Source: Paracoccaceae bacterium | GTDB lineage: Bacteria; Pseudomonadota; Alphaproteobacteria; Rhodobacterales; Rhodobacteraceae | NCBI GenBank assembly: GCA_014872815.1 | Contig: WKFK01000011.1 | Coordinates: 124,001-188,000 of the forward strand | Length of the DNA: 64,000 nucleotides | Reading direction: 5' to 3' | Part shown: piece after piece, positions 1 through 7,076 of the stretch | Position numbering within the stretch: the first letter of the stretch is position 1 | How the letters are laid out: the number at the start of each line of letters is the position of its first letter | Notes under the pieces: generated by a model | The model's database searches: none | The model's input: only the letters and a program-made list of their open reading frames with translations | What the model was told of the DNA's origin: nothing | Program-made: the position numbers and the translations under genes

Positions 1-608
1 GACCGCGCCGTTGCCAAGGCCCAGCATGGTCGCATGGCCACCTGCGCCAGTAGACGCGGTGTAAGTTTCGGCGGGGTGGTTAGGCCGGATCGCACTTGTC
101 TCTCTCTGCGACTGGCCGTTGGGACATCGACAGTCAGAACCAGAGTGGTGAAACCTGCGGCTTTAACGCGGCCCAGAAGGTCCTTGCGAATACCCTCATC
201 GCGCGGCGGATAGAGCTGGAACCAGCCATTTTGACCAATATGAGGCGATAGGTCTTCCGGTGTTTGCGTGGCGACCGTGCTGAGGGTGTAAGGCAAATTG
301 GCAGCCACAGCCGCCCGGGCCAATGTTTTCTCTGCGTCCGGCCAAATCAGCCCCGACATGCCAACCGGCGCAATTCCCACTGGCAGATCATAGGCTTGTC
401 CTAAGAAAGATGTCGAGACATCCGCCGCGAGCTCGCCATGCAAAATGGAAGGCTCGAACAGAATCTCATCCAGTTTTTGCCGGTTGCGCGCTTTGGTACG
501 TTCTTCCCCTGTAGCGCTGTCCAAATACTCCCAAACAAATTTGGGAATGCGCTTTTGAGCGCGGCGGCGCAGGTCACTTGAAGCGGGGTATTGAGCGTGC
601 AGATCCAT
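1..608 (-). CDS. lldD: FMN-dependent L-lactate / alpha-hydroxy-acid dehydrogenase, partial (C-terminus outside window)
   Basis: The first 202 codons are present and the gene runs off the left edge; family members are about 380 residues. The visible part starts MDLHAQYPASSDLRRRAQKR and contains the FMN-site segment PVGIAPVGMSGL (residues 76-87), the stretch with WFQLYPPRDE, and LVLTVDVPTASRRER, all typical of the (S)-2-hydroxy-acid dehydrogenase family. These membrane-associated flavoproteins oxidise L-lactate to pyruvate and pass electrons to the respiratory chain. The catalytic His lies in the missing half, so the exact substrate (lactate, glycolate or mandelate) is open. The ATG at 608 has only a weak ribosome site. 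The gene is divergent from uvrD. Confidence 0.88.
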   Translation of the reverse strand, partial: MDLHAQYPASSDLRRRAQKRIPKFVWEYLDSATGEERTKARNRQKLDEILFEPSILHGELAADVSTSFLGQAYDLPVGIAPVGMSGLIWPDAEKTLARAAVAANLPYTLSTVATQTPEDLSPHIGQNGWFQLYPPRDEGIRKDLLGRVKAAGFTTLVLTVDVPTASRRERQVRSGLTTPPKLTPRLLAQVAMRPCWALATAR

Positions 609-678
609 TTTCCGACCGTCTTATGTCACACAAAAAAAGTCCAGCGCGACTTGCATTTTAGACGCTCAACCCTCAATG

Positions 679-693
679 GAACATAAGAAGAAC
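679..693. promoter_or_regulatory. Candidate LexA (SOS) box upstream of uvrD
   Basis: GAAC-N7-GAAC, which reads GTTC-N7-GTTC on the other strand, the direct-repeat LexA operator known from alphaproteobacteria. It is a perfect match, 41 bp upstream of the uvrD ATG. A short inverted repeat (ACAGGC, 4 nt, GCCTGT) overlaps its right edge at 692-707. Confidence 0.7.
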
Positions 694-733
694 AGGCTTT
701 TGCCTGTCTGAGGTTTGCGATAGGGTGACGTCC

Positions 734-3175
734 ATGAGCAGTTTTGACGAATTTGACGCCTTCGAAGGCGCCTCCCTGTCGGCGCGGGCTATGGCACCGC
801 GTCCGATGCCGTATCTAGACGAACTCAACCCCGCACAGCGCGAGGCGGTCGAAACACTGGATGGCCCGGTGTTGATGCTGGCAGGTGCGGGCACCGGTAA
901 AACCAAAGCTTTGACGGCGCGGATTGTGCATTTGCTCAACACCACACGCGCGCGGCCAAACGAAATTCTGGCGGTGACCTTTACCAACAAGGCCGCCAAG
1001 GAAATGAAAACCCGTGTCGGCCATATGCTGGGGCATCAGATTGAAGGTATGCCCTGGCTGGGCACCTTCCACGCGATCTGTGTTAAACTGCTGCGCCGCC
1101 ATGCGGAGCTGGTTGGGCTCAAATCCAACTTCACGATTCTCGACACAGATGATCAACTACGCCTGCTCAAGCAGTTGGTGGCGGCGGCAAATATCGACGA
1201 CAAACGCTGGCCCGCGCGGCAGTTGGCGTCCCTCATAGATGGCTGGAAAAACCGCGCCCTGACGCCGGAAAAACTGCCGGCGGCCGATGCGGGGGCCTAC
1301 AACCATCTCGGCGGGGAGCTGTACGCGCAGTACCAAACCCGCCTGAAAGAGCTCAACGCGGTGGATTTTGGCGACCTACTCTTGCATATGGTCACGATTT
1401 TCCAAACCCATCCAGATGTTTTGTCCAACTACCAACGCTGGTTCCGCTACATCCTTGTCGACGAGTATCAGGATACCAACGTGGCGCAGTACTTGTGGCT
1501 GCGGCTGTTGGCGTCCTCGCACAAAAACATCTGCTGCGTAGGGGATGACGACCAATCAATCTACGGCTGGCGCGGTGCGGAAGTGGGCAATATCCTGCGG
1601 TTTGAAAAGGATTTTCCCGGCGCGCATGTGGTGCGGCTGGAGCAAAACTATCGCTCTACCGGCAATATCCTCGCTGCGGCTTCCAGTGTCATTCGCGGTA
1701 ATGAAAACCGGCTTGGCAAAGAGCTTTGGACCGAAGCCGATATGGGCGAGAAAGTGCGCCTGATCGGCCATTGGGATGGGGATGAAGAAGCCCGTTGGGT
1801 GGGTGAAGAAGTGGAAGCGATGCAGCGCGGCACGCGGGGCAGTGCCCCCAAATCACTGGAAGATATGGCAATTCTGGTGCGGGCATCACATCAAATGCGC
1901 GCCTTTGAAGATCGCTTCCTCACCATCGGCCTGCCCTATCGCGTGATTGGTGGGCCGCGCTTCTATGAGCGTTTGGAAATCCGAGACGCCATGGCCTACT
2001 TCCGGCTTGTGGTGAGCCCGGAAGATGATCTCGCGTTTGAGCGCATTGTGAACACACCCAAACGCGGGCTGGGCAATGTGGCGCAGCAGAAGATCCAAAC
2101 CTGTGCGCGGGCCAATGGCGTGAGCCTTGTGGAAGGCGCACGCATCCTGCTCGAAGAAAAAGGCATTGGCGGCAAAGGCGCCAAAGAGCTCGGTCTTTTG
2201 CTGGATGGTTTGGACCGCTGGCGCAAGCAAGGCACCGCGCCTGTTGTCGAAGTGCCGCTGGATGATGATGACGTCATTGATGATGGCACCACGCAGACTG
2301 CCATGCGGTTTCAAGAAGGCCATGCCGAACTGAACCATGTGGAACTGGCGCAGGTGATTCTGGACGAGGCTGGGTATACGGCCATGTGGCAGAACGACAA
2401 AACACCAGAAGCGCCCGGCCGATTAGAAAACCTGAAAGAACTGGTTAAAGCCTTGGAAGGGTTTGACAATCTTCAGGGCTTCCTGGAGCACGTCAGCCTC
2501 ATTATGGACAACGAGCGCGAGGACGCGGAGCAGAAGATTTCGATCATGACGCTGCATGCCGCCAAGGGGCTGGAATTCCCAGCGGTCTTTCTACCGGGCT
2601 GGGAAGACGGGCTCTTCCCCTCACAACGCTCAATGGATGAAAGCGGCGTGAAAGGTCTCGAAGAAGAGCGGCGCTTGGCCTACGTGGGAATCACCCGGGC
2701 CGAGGAGATCTGCACCATTTCTTTTGCCGGCAATCGTCGTGTGTTCGGGCAGTGGCAAAGCCAGATGCCGAGTCGGTTTATTGATGAGCTTTCTGAGGAA
2801 AACGTGGAGGTTCTGACCCCGCCCGGCCTTTACGGACATGGCGGTGGATCGCGTGACTTTGGGGGCAACTTCGGCCAATCCGGATTGGAAAAATCTGCTA
2901 TGAAGGCAGATGGTTACAACTCGCCCGGCTGGAAACGGCTGCAATCTCGCGCAGGCCAATACGGCACCAGCCAACCCAAGGAGAGCAAGGCGGCCGCGAT
3001 TGACCTGTCGGCTGTCAGCAGCTTCATGGTGGGCGATCGTGTTTTCCATCAGAAGTTTGGCTATGGCGCGGTGACGGACATTGAAGGCGACAAGCTGACG
3101 GTGAATTTTGAAAAGGCCGGTGCGAAGAAAGTGGTGGCCCGCTTTCTGAGTGCGCCGGACGACATTCCGTTTTGA
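734..3175 (+). CDS. uvrD: ATP-dependent DNA helicase UvrD/PcrA (superfamily 1)
   Basis: A 3'-5' DNA helicase acting in nucleotide excision and mismatch repair. Seen in order: Q-motif region NPAQREAV, Walker A AGAGTGKT (residues 50-57), motif Ia VTFTNKAA, Walker B DEYQDT (about 243), motif III GDDDQSIYGWRG, motif IV LEQNYRS, motif V LHAAKGLEF, motif VI ERRLAYVGITRA. A C-terminal Tudor-like segment (VGDRVFHQKFGYG) ends the protein, as in PcrA/UvrD. The 813 residues are slightly longer than E. coli UvrD (720). A GTG at 725 is in frame, but the ATG at 734 is better placed behind an AGGG stretch. A LexA-type box upstream agrees with SOS induction of uvrD in other bacteria. Confidence 0.95.
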   Translation: MSSFDEFDAFEGASLSARAMAPRPMPYLDELNPAQREAVETLDGPVLMLAGAGTGKTKALTARIVHLLNTTRARPNEILAVTFTNKAAKEMKTRVGHMLGHQIEGMPWLGTFHAICVKLLRRHAELVGLKSNFTILDTDDQLRLLKQLVAAANIDDKRWPARQLASLIDGWKNRALTPEKLPAADAGAYNHLGGELYAQYQTRLKELNAVDFGDLLLHMVTIFQTHPDVLSNYQRWFRYILVDEYQDTNVAQYLWLRLLASSHKNICCVGDDDQSIYGWRGAEVGNILRFEKDFPGAHVVRLEQNYRSTGNILAAASSVIRGNENRLGKELWTEADMGEKVRLIGHWDGDEEARWVGEEVEAMQRGTRGSAPKSLEDMAILVRASHQMRAFEDRFLTIGLPYRVIGGPRFYERLEIRDAMAYFRLVVSPEDDLAFERIVNTPKRGLGNVAQQKIQTCARANGVSLVEGARILLEEKGIGGKGAKELGLLLDGLDRWRKQGTAPVVEVPLDDDDVIDDGTTQTAMRFQEGHAELNHVELAQVILDEAGYTAMWQNDKTPEAPGRLENLKELVKALEGFDNLQGFLEHVSLIMDNEREDAEQKISIMTLHAAKGLEFPAVFLPGWEDGLFPSQRSMDESGVKGLEEERRLAYVGITRAEEICTISFAGNRRVFGQWQSQMPSRFIDELSEENVEVLTPPGLYGHGGGSRDFGGNFGQSGLEKSAMKADGYNSPGWKRLQSRAGQYGTSQPKESKAAAIDLSAVSSFMVGDRVFHQKFGYGAVTDIEGDKLTVNFEKAGAKKVVARFLSAPDDIPF

Positions 3176-3253
3176 CCTCACGTTTGTGATCCGCCGCGCG
3201 GTTGACAGCCAACACCACCCTGCGGTGAGGTGAGGCCCTGACAGGAGGACCTC

Positions 3254-3883
3254 ATGATTTTCTACGATTGCGCCACAGCGCCCAGCCCGCGGCGCGCACG
3301 GATGTTTATTGCTGAAAAAGGGCTGGAGATTGAAACGCGGCAAGTCGATCTGCGCAATGACGGCCACCGATCGTCAGAATTTTTGTCGCTGAATCAACAC
3401 GGTACGGTGCCTGTGCTGACGACGGACGAAGGGCTGAACCTGACCGAGAACATCGCGATTGCAGGCTACCTTGAGGCGATGCACCCCGAACCACCATTGA
3501 TGGGCGCAACGCCGGATGAAAAAGGCGCCGTGCTGATGTGGAATGCGATCTGTGAGTTTCATGGCGGCATGTCGATTGCCGAAGCGCTGCGCAACGCCTC
3601 CCCTGCCCTCAAAGGCCGCGCGCTGCCCGGCGCGGTCAACTATGACCAAATCCCTGAACTGGCTGAACGGGGTGCCAAACGCCTGCAACTGTTTTACGCC
3701 ACCTTGGAAAAGCGCCTGCAGGACAGCCCCTGGCTGGCAGGCGACAGTTTCACCATGGCGGACATCACCGGTTACGTGTTCTGCGACTTTGCGCGGATCG
3801 TGAAGATGACGCCGCCGGAGGACAACGCGGCAACGCAGGCTTGGCTTGCCAAAATCGCGGCCCGCCCCAGCGCGCAGGCGTAA
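3254..3883 (+). CDS. Glutathione S-transferase family protein
   Basis: A 209-residue cytosolic GST. The N-terminal thioredoxin fold begins MIFYDCATAPSPRRARMF, with the G-site segments GTVPVL and LTENIAIAGYLE (Glu-Asn/Thr contacts to the glutathione gamma-glutamyl group). The all-helical C-terminal domain ends in WLAGDSFTMADITG, the conserved N-capping/ITD-like motif. GSTs conjugate glutathione to electrophiles; the substrate cannot be read from sequence. A strong GGAGG precedes the ATG. A UUCG-loop terminator follows at 3901-3930. Confidence 0.88.
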   Translation: MIFYDCATAPSPRRARMFIAEKGLEIETRQVDLRNDGHRSSEFLSLNQHGTVPVLTTDEGLNLTENIAIAGYLEAMHPEPPLMGATPDEKGAVLMWNAICEFHGGMSIAEALRNASPALKGRALPGAVNYDQIPELAERGAKRLQLFYATLEKRLQDSPWLAGDSFTMADITGYVFCDFARIVKMTPPEDNAATQAWLAKIAARPSAQA

Positions 3884-3900
3884 GGCAAAACAGATGCGAG

Positions 3901-3930
3901 AAAAGGCGCTCTTCGGAGCGTCTTTTTTGT
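3901..3930. terminator. Rho-independent terminator, GST gene and possibly the sRNA array
   Basis: GGCGCTC-TTCG-GAGCGTC followed by six T on the plus strand; a G-U pair makes the plus reading the better one. Read on the minus strand the stem has one mismatch and is followed by TTTT, so it may also end the sRNA transcript coming from the right. Confidence 0.8.
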
Positions 3931-3960
3931 TGCGCATCAGAGGTTTGGAGAGAGAAGGCA

Positions 3961-4035
3961 GCGGCGACATCAGGGAGGAGGAGAGATGTCGCCGCGCTTC
4001 ACACAAAACGCTCAGGGAGGAGGAGAGAGCGCCTT
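3961..4035 (-). ncRNA. ccsR4: Cuckoo/CcsR-like sRNA, copy 4 (two hairpins)
   Basis: Transcribed leftwards. Hairpin 1 (4035-4005) has a 9-bp stem with two G-U pairs that exist only in the minus-strand RNA. Hairpin 2 (3995-3961) has a perfect 11-bp stem GCGGCGACAUC/GAUGUCGCCGC. Both loops are the same 13 nt, UCUCCUCCUCCCU, containing CCUCCUCCC, the anti-Shine-Dalgarno motif of the cuckoo RNA family (CcsR1-4 in Rhodobacter sphaeroides, downstream of DUF1127 gene RSP_6037). It is the last copy before the terminator at 3901-3930. Confidence 0.85.
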
Positions 4036-4072
4036 GATACCGGTGACCCCGCGACGGGATCGAACTTCAAGT

Positions 4073-4149
4073 GCGACGGTGCCAGGGAGGAGGAGAGGCA
4101 CCGTCGCTCTAGTTACAAGCGCCCTCAGGGAGGAGGAGAGAGGGCTCTT
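4073..4149 (-). ncRNA. ccsR3: Cuckoo/CcsR-like sRNA, copy 3 (two hairpins)
   Basis: Hairpin 1 (4149-4117): stem AAGAGCCCUC/GAGGGCGCUU with one mismatch. Hairpin 2 (4107-4073): perfect 11-bp stem GCGACGGUGCC/GGCACCGUCGC. Both loops are UCUCCUCCUCCCU. The spacer towards copy 4 (4036-4072) contains a small hairpin, CCCGUCGCGGGG, of unrelated sequence; this could mark a processing region, as CcsR RNAs are cut from a longer precursor. Confidence 0.85.
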
Positions 4150-4181
4150 GATACCGTTGGGCCTTTGGGCCCGAATTAGGT

Positions 4182-4255
4182 GCGACGACACCAGGGAGGA
4201 GGAGAGGTGCCGTCGCTATGTTCAAGCGCTCCAGGGAGGAGGAGAGGAGCAGCTT
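4182..4255 (-). ncRNA. ccsR2: Cuckoo/CcsR-like sRNA, copy 2 (two hairpins)
   Basis: Hairpin 1 (4255-4224): stem AAGCUGCUCC/GGAGCGCUU, nine pairs with one bulged U. Hairpin 2 (4216-4182): 11-bp stem GCGACGGCACC/GGUGUCGUCGC that is complete only in the minus-strand RNA (a G-U pair replaces an A-C mismatch). Both loops are UCUCCUCCUCCCU. The spacer towards copy 3 (4150-4181) holds a different small hairpin, GGGCCCAAAGGCCC. Confidence 0.85.
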
Positions 4256-4288
4256 GATCTCGTGCGGACCGTTCTGGTCCTGTATTCG

Positions 4289-4360
4289 CTACGACGACAC
4301 CAGGGAGGAGGAGAGGTATCGTCGCAGTAGTTGGAAGGCCTGAGGGAGGAGCGGCCTTCC
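4289..4360 (-). ncRNA. ccsR1: Cuckoo/CcsR-like sRNA, copy 1 (two hairpins)
   Basis: First copy after the DUF1127 stop codon (6 nt away). Hairpin 1 (4360-4333) has a perfect 8-bp stem GGAAGGCC/GGCCUUCC and a shorter, diverged 12-nt loop GCUCCUCCCUCA. Hairpin 2 (about 4327-4289) has a stem of 11-13 bp including G-U pairs that favour the minus strand, with the standard UCUCCUCCUCCCU loop. The spacer towards copy 2 (4256-4288) holds a small hairpin, GGACCAGAACGGUCC. Confidence 0.8.
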
Positions 4361-4366
4361 GAATTT

Positions 4367-4582
4367 TTATGCCTCGCGGCTTGCTTCGATCGCCACACGG
4401 CGGATCATGGAGCGGCTCAGACCCAGGTCGTTCAGTTCGCGGTCAGAGAGCTGGTTCAGCTCGTTGTACGTCGTGCGCATCACACGGTACTGACGGAAGC
4501 GTTCTGCTGCCTTGGCGAAAACAACCGAAAGGCCAGAGGCTTTAGGTGCGGACACAGAAGGTGTGCTTGCTACATATGCCAT
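4367..4582 (-). CDS. ccaF1: DUF1127 small protein, CcaF1-like, leader gene of the sRNA array
   Basis: A 71-residue protein with the DUF1127 core in its C-terminal half: ERFRQYRVMRTTYNELNQLS followed by DRELNDLGLSRSMI. Its position directly before four CCUCCUCCC-loop sRNAs matches R. sphaeroides RSP_6037 (CcaF1), reported as an RNA-binding protein that takes part in sRNA maturation and RNA turnover. Arginine-rich segments agree with RNA binding. The SD (GAGAGAAA) lies 8 nt before the ATG. Function is assigned by locus structure plus domain; RNA binding was not tested here. Confidence 0.88.
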   Translation of the reverse strand: MAYVASTPSVSAPKASGLSVVFAKAAERFRQYRVMRTTYNELNQLSDRELNDLGLSRSMIRRVAIEASREA

Positions 4583-4630
4583 TGTCGTTTCTCTCAGTTT
4601 GCTAGAGTGTCTGTTCGCTGTTGTGATGGT

Positions 4631-4658
4631 GATATAGATGAATGCTGCACTCGCACAA
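4631..4658 (-). promoter_or_regulatory. Candidate promoter of the DUF1127-sRNA operon
   Basis: On the minus strand TTGTGC (4658-4653), 16 nt, TATATC (4636-4631) would start RNA near 4624 and give a leader of about 40 nt. A CTTGAC element further upstream (4713-4708) could belong to a heat-shock sigma (RpoH) promoter, as known for CcsR, but no convincing -10 follows it. The 4583-4828 gap holds nothing else recognisable. Confidence 0.3.
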
Positions 4659-4828
4659 TAGCCGCCTTGGCAAAGCAGTTATGCGCCCAGCGAATACCAT
4701 ACGTTACGTCAAGGTAAACTGTAGAAAAATTAACCAAAGTGCGGAATTGGTTGAAGAAATGTAAACCAATTCCTAAATCTACATTCTAAAAGTGCCTTTA
4801 TTGTGCACGTGCAGCATAGGAGTCGCGC

Positions 4829-5905
4829 ATGTCCGTCAGCAAAGAAGAAGTGCAAGCGGTTTTGCAAAAAATATCCCTCCCAGACGGCGGCGATTTGATC
4901 TCTCGCGATTTTGTGCGCGCCTTGAGCATTCGCGAAAAAAATGTGCAGTTTGTGATCGAAGCGCCCAGCCCTGATATAGCACGGCTGATGGAGCCGTTGC
5001 GCAAAATGGCAGAAGCGGCCGTTGCGCAGATGGCGGGCGTTGATTCCGTACAGGTCGCATTAACCGCGCATGACAACGCCCCTGCCCCCAAATCCGCGCC
5101 ACCCAGCCTGAAGATTGGTGGCCACCCCAAACCACAGGCCGGTCCGATGAAAGTGGCCGGTGTGGATCGCATTCTCGCCGTGGGTTCCGGCAAAGGCGGT
5201 GTGGGGAAATCCACCGTGTCCTCCAACCTGGCCGTGGCCCTTGCAAAACAGGGACGCAAAGTGGGGTTGCTGGATGCCGACATCTATGGCCCCAGCCAGC
5301 CGCGCATGATGGGCGTGAACAAACGCCCGGCGAGCCCCGATGGCAAAACGATTATTCCGCTTGAGGCGCATGGCGTAACAATCATGTCGCTGGGCTTCAT
5401 GCTCGAGGAAGACAAGCCGGTTGTTTGGCGTGGGCCGATGTTGATGGGCGCGTTGCAGCAGATGCTGACGCAAGTGCAGTGGGGCGATCTGGATGTTCTG
5501 ATCGTTGACCTGCCGCCAGGCACCGGCGATGTGCAGCTGACGCTGTGCCAGAAAACCGAGCTGACTGGGGCAATTGTTGTGAGCACGCCGCAGGATGTGG
5601 CTTTGCTCGATGCGCGTAAAGCGCTTGGCATGTTTGATCAGTTGAAGACACCGGTGCTGGGACTGATTGAAAACATGAGCCTTTTCCATTGTCCGCAGTG
5701 TGGGCATGAGGCGCATATCTTTGGGCATGGCGGGGTGGCAGCGGAAGCTGAGAAGCTGGGCGTGCCGCTGCTTGGCGCGTTACCCATTGACCTTGATACG
5801 CGACTGGCAGGCGACGGTGGCACGCCAATTGCGGCCGGTGACAGCGATATGGCGCAGGCCTATGCGCAGATCGCCAGCGGTCTGGTGCGGGGCGGGATGG
5901 CGTAA
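4829..5905 (+). CDS. apbC: Mrp/ApbC family iron-sulfur cluster carrier ATPase
   Basis: A 358-residue cytosolic P-loop protein that binds and passes on 4Fe-4S clusters. An N-terminal MIP18/DUF59 domain (residues 1-80) is followed by a Pro/Ala linker and the deviant Walker A GKGGVGKS (121-128), DADIYGPSQP, VDLPPGTGD and the cluster-ligating CPQC (288-291). Length and order match the bacterial Mrp family. A short AGGAG lies before the ATG. It is divergent from the DUF1127-sRNA operon and stands alone. Confidence 0.93.
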   Translation: MSVSKEEVQAVLQKISLPDGGDLISRDFVRALSIREKNVQFVIEAPSPDIARLMEPLRKMAEAAVAQMAGVDSVQVALTAHDNAPAPKSAPPSLKIGGHPKPQAGPMKVAGVDRILAVGSGKGGVGKSTVSSNLAVALAKQGRKVGLLDADIYGPSQPRMMGVNKRPASPDGKTIIPLEAHGVTIMSLGFMLEEDKPVVWRGPMLMGALQQMLTQVQWGDLDVLIVDLPPGTGDVQLTLCQKTELTGAIVVSTPQDVALLDARKALGMFDQLKTPVLGLIENMSLFHCPQCGHEAHIFGHGGVAAEAEKLGVPLLGALPIDLDTRLAGDGGTPIAAGDSDMAQAYAQIASGLVRGGMA

Positions 5906-5972
5906 GCTTTGCCAAAATGCGGTTTTGTGATAGGGTTTCGCCATTGGCGGGACCCTTTTTTAATGGATTTTC

Positions 5973-6644
5973 ATGGAGATAGTTGAATTCACACGCAACC
6001 GCTGCCTTGAACTGGCGAACTTCTTGAGAGAGTGCCAAGAGGCTGATCTGCGCTTTGTGGGGGATGTTCCGATCCTGCATTCCGCAGACAATCACATTCA
6101 CCTTTGGGCGTTGGAGTACTGGGCGGATCATCACAAGTGGATCACCACCGCCTATCGCGTCGCCTTTGTGGAGGCGATTCTTGCCGTGTGGCACAAACGT
6201 TTGACGGGCTTTAGGCCTTATCAAGAGCGTGGATACCGCCTGTATGTCTATGAAGATTTGGCGCCAACGGTGTCGGTCGTGGCGGAAACAGACGTGGGTT
6301 GCCCTTACGGCTTGGCACAAATCGTGCCGTCCATGGAAACGGTTTTGGCACCCTATGAAAATCAGAGCTGGATTGAGAATTTTTCCAACGATGCAAACGC
6401 TTTAGATCCTGCCTCTCTGTTGCGTGCCATCGAGAGAAACAAAGGCTCCATAGGCAAACCAACAGCCCAAACGCTTGGGCTGCAAGTGGGGCATCTGCGG
6501 CGCTGGATTGAATGGTTTGAGATTGGCGACGAAGTTAATGCAATACGCAAGCGCTTCAAACGGCGACCGGCGCAGTTTCGCACTGAATTTGCAGCGCCGG
6601 TCAACGTTTGGGAACAATGTCTACCTGCAGGCTATCGCCCCTAA
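5973..6644 (+). CDS. Unknown protein with a possible Fis-like C-terminal helix-turn-helix
   Basis: 223 residues, not recognised. No signal peptide or membrane segment. The N-terminal 130 residues are rich in Trp, Tyr and His (HSADNHIHLWALEYW). The C-terminal part, around SIGKPTAQTLGLQVGHLRRW, has the spacing of a Fis-type HTH (small-A-x-x-LGL-x3-L-R-R-W), followed by a basic tail KRFKRRPAQFR. This suggests nucleic-acid binding, but only by inspection. No clear Shine-Dalgarno precedes the ATG. Base composition is like the neighbours. It stands alone, convergent with the EthD gene (13 bp apart). Confidence 0.7.
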   Translation: MEIVEFTRNRCLELANFLRECQEADLRFVGDVPILHSADNHIHLWALEYWADHHKWITTAYRVAFVEAILAVWHKRLTGFRPYQERGYRLYVYEDLAPTVSVVAETDVGCPYGLAQIVPSMETVLAPYENQSWIENFSNDANALDPASLLRAIERNKGSIGKPTAQTLGLQVGHLRRWIEWFEIGDEVNAIRKRFKRRPAQFRTEFAAPVNVWEQCLPAGYRP

Positions 6645-6657
6645 GGGACACCGTGTC

Positions 6658-6966
6658 TCAGCCGTAGATCTCACCAATCAGGATTTGCGGCTCCACATTG
6701 GTGAAGTTGGGAATATCCGCCATGACCGGACCTGAGGCTTTCATGGCGGCGCCCATAGCCTCTTGATCTGCAAAGGTAATTGTCGCGATCGCGTGAAAGG
6801 GCGCCGGAGTGTCCGGGCCGCCTGCCAGACCTTTGGAAGCCTGTGCATTGGTGATGTGTGCGCCCATGTATTCGCCGACCAACCCCATGTGGGTGCTGGC
6901 GTAATAGGCGTGGTCAAAGGTGGTGCCGTCGCCCACCGGATACTGCACTTGCAAAGTTACAGCCAT
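6658..6966 (-). CDS. EthD domain protein
   Basis: 102 residues with the EthD/dabb-like alpha+beta barrel: VQYPVGDGTTFDHAYYASTH (the D-x-x-YY-x-x-H segment typical of the family), GPDTPAPFHAIATITFAD and a C-terminal NFTNVEPQILIGEI. EthD-like proteins were first known from ether degradation; most have no assigned reaction. The ATG at 6966 is chosen over longer readings because GGGGAGGA sits 4 nt upstream and the fold begins there. A striking repeat and dyad lie upstream at 7077-7138. Confidence 0.8.
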   Translation of the reverse strand: MAVTLQVQYPVGDGTTFDHAYYASTHMGLVGEYMGAHITNAQASKGLAGGPDTPAPFHAIATITFADQEAMGAAMKASGPVMADIPNFTNVEPQILIGEIYG

Positions 6967-7076
6967 GATGTCCTCCCCAACTCTGGCGGTGTGGGAAGCA
7001 GCCTTACAGACAAAAAACCGGGCGCAAAACGGGCTGATTAATCTGCTGCGGCGCGGCGAAAGCGGCCCAAAAATCA

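Noticed and set aside
3841-4330. Plus-strand open frames across the hairpin array (for example 3841-4179 and 3986-4330)
   Set aside because: They encode repeated Arg/Glu-rich peptides caused by the GGAGGAGGAG loops, lack family similarity, and oppose the DUF1127-sRNA transcript.
3961-4360. Regular CAGGGAGGAGGAGA repeats that could be taken for a CRISPR array or minisatellite
   Set aside because: Each repeat is a hairpin loop with its own matching stem, spacers are not random, and no cas genes are near. The structure is that of tandem sRNAs.
4708-4713. CTTGAC as the -35 of an RpoH promoter for the DUF1127-sRNA operon
   Set aside because: No matching -10 at a suitable distance; kept only as a possibility in the promoter entry.
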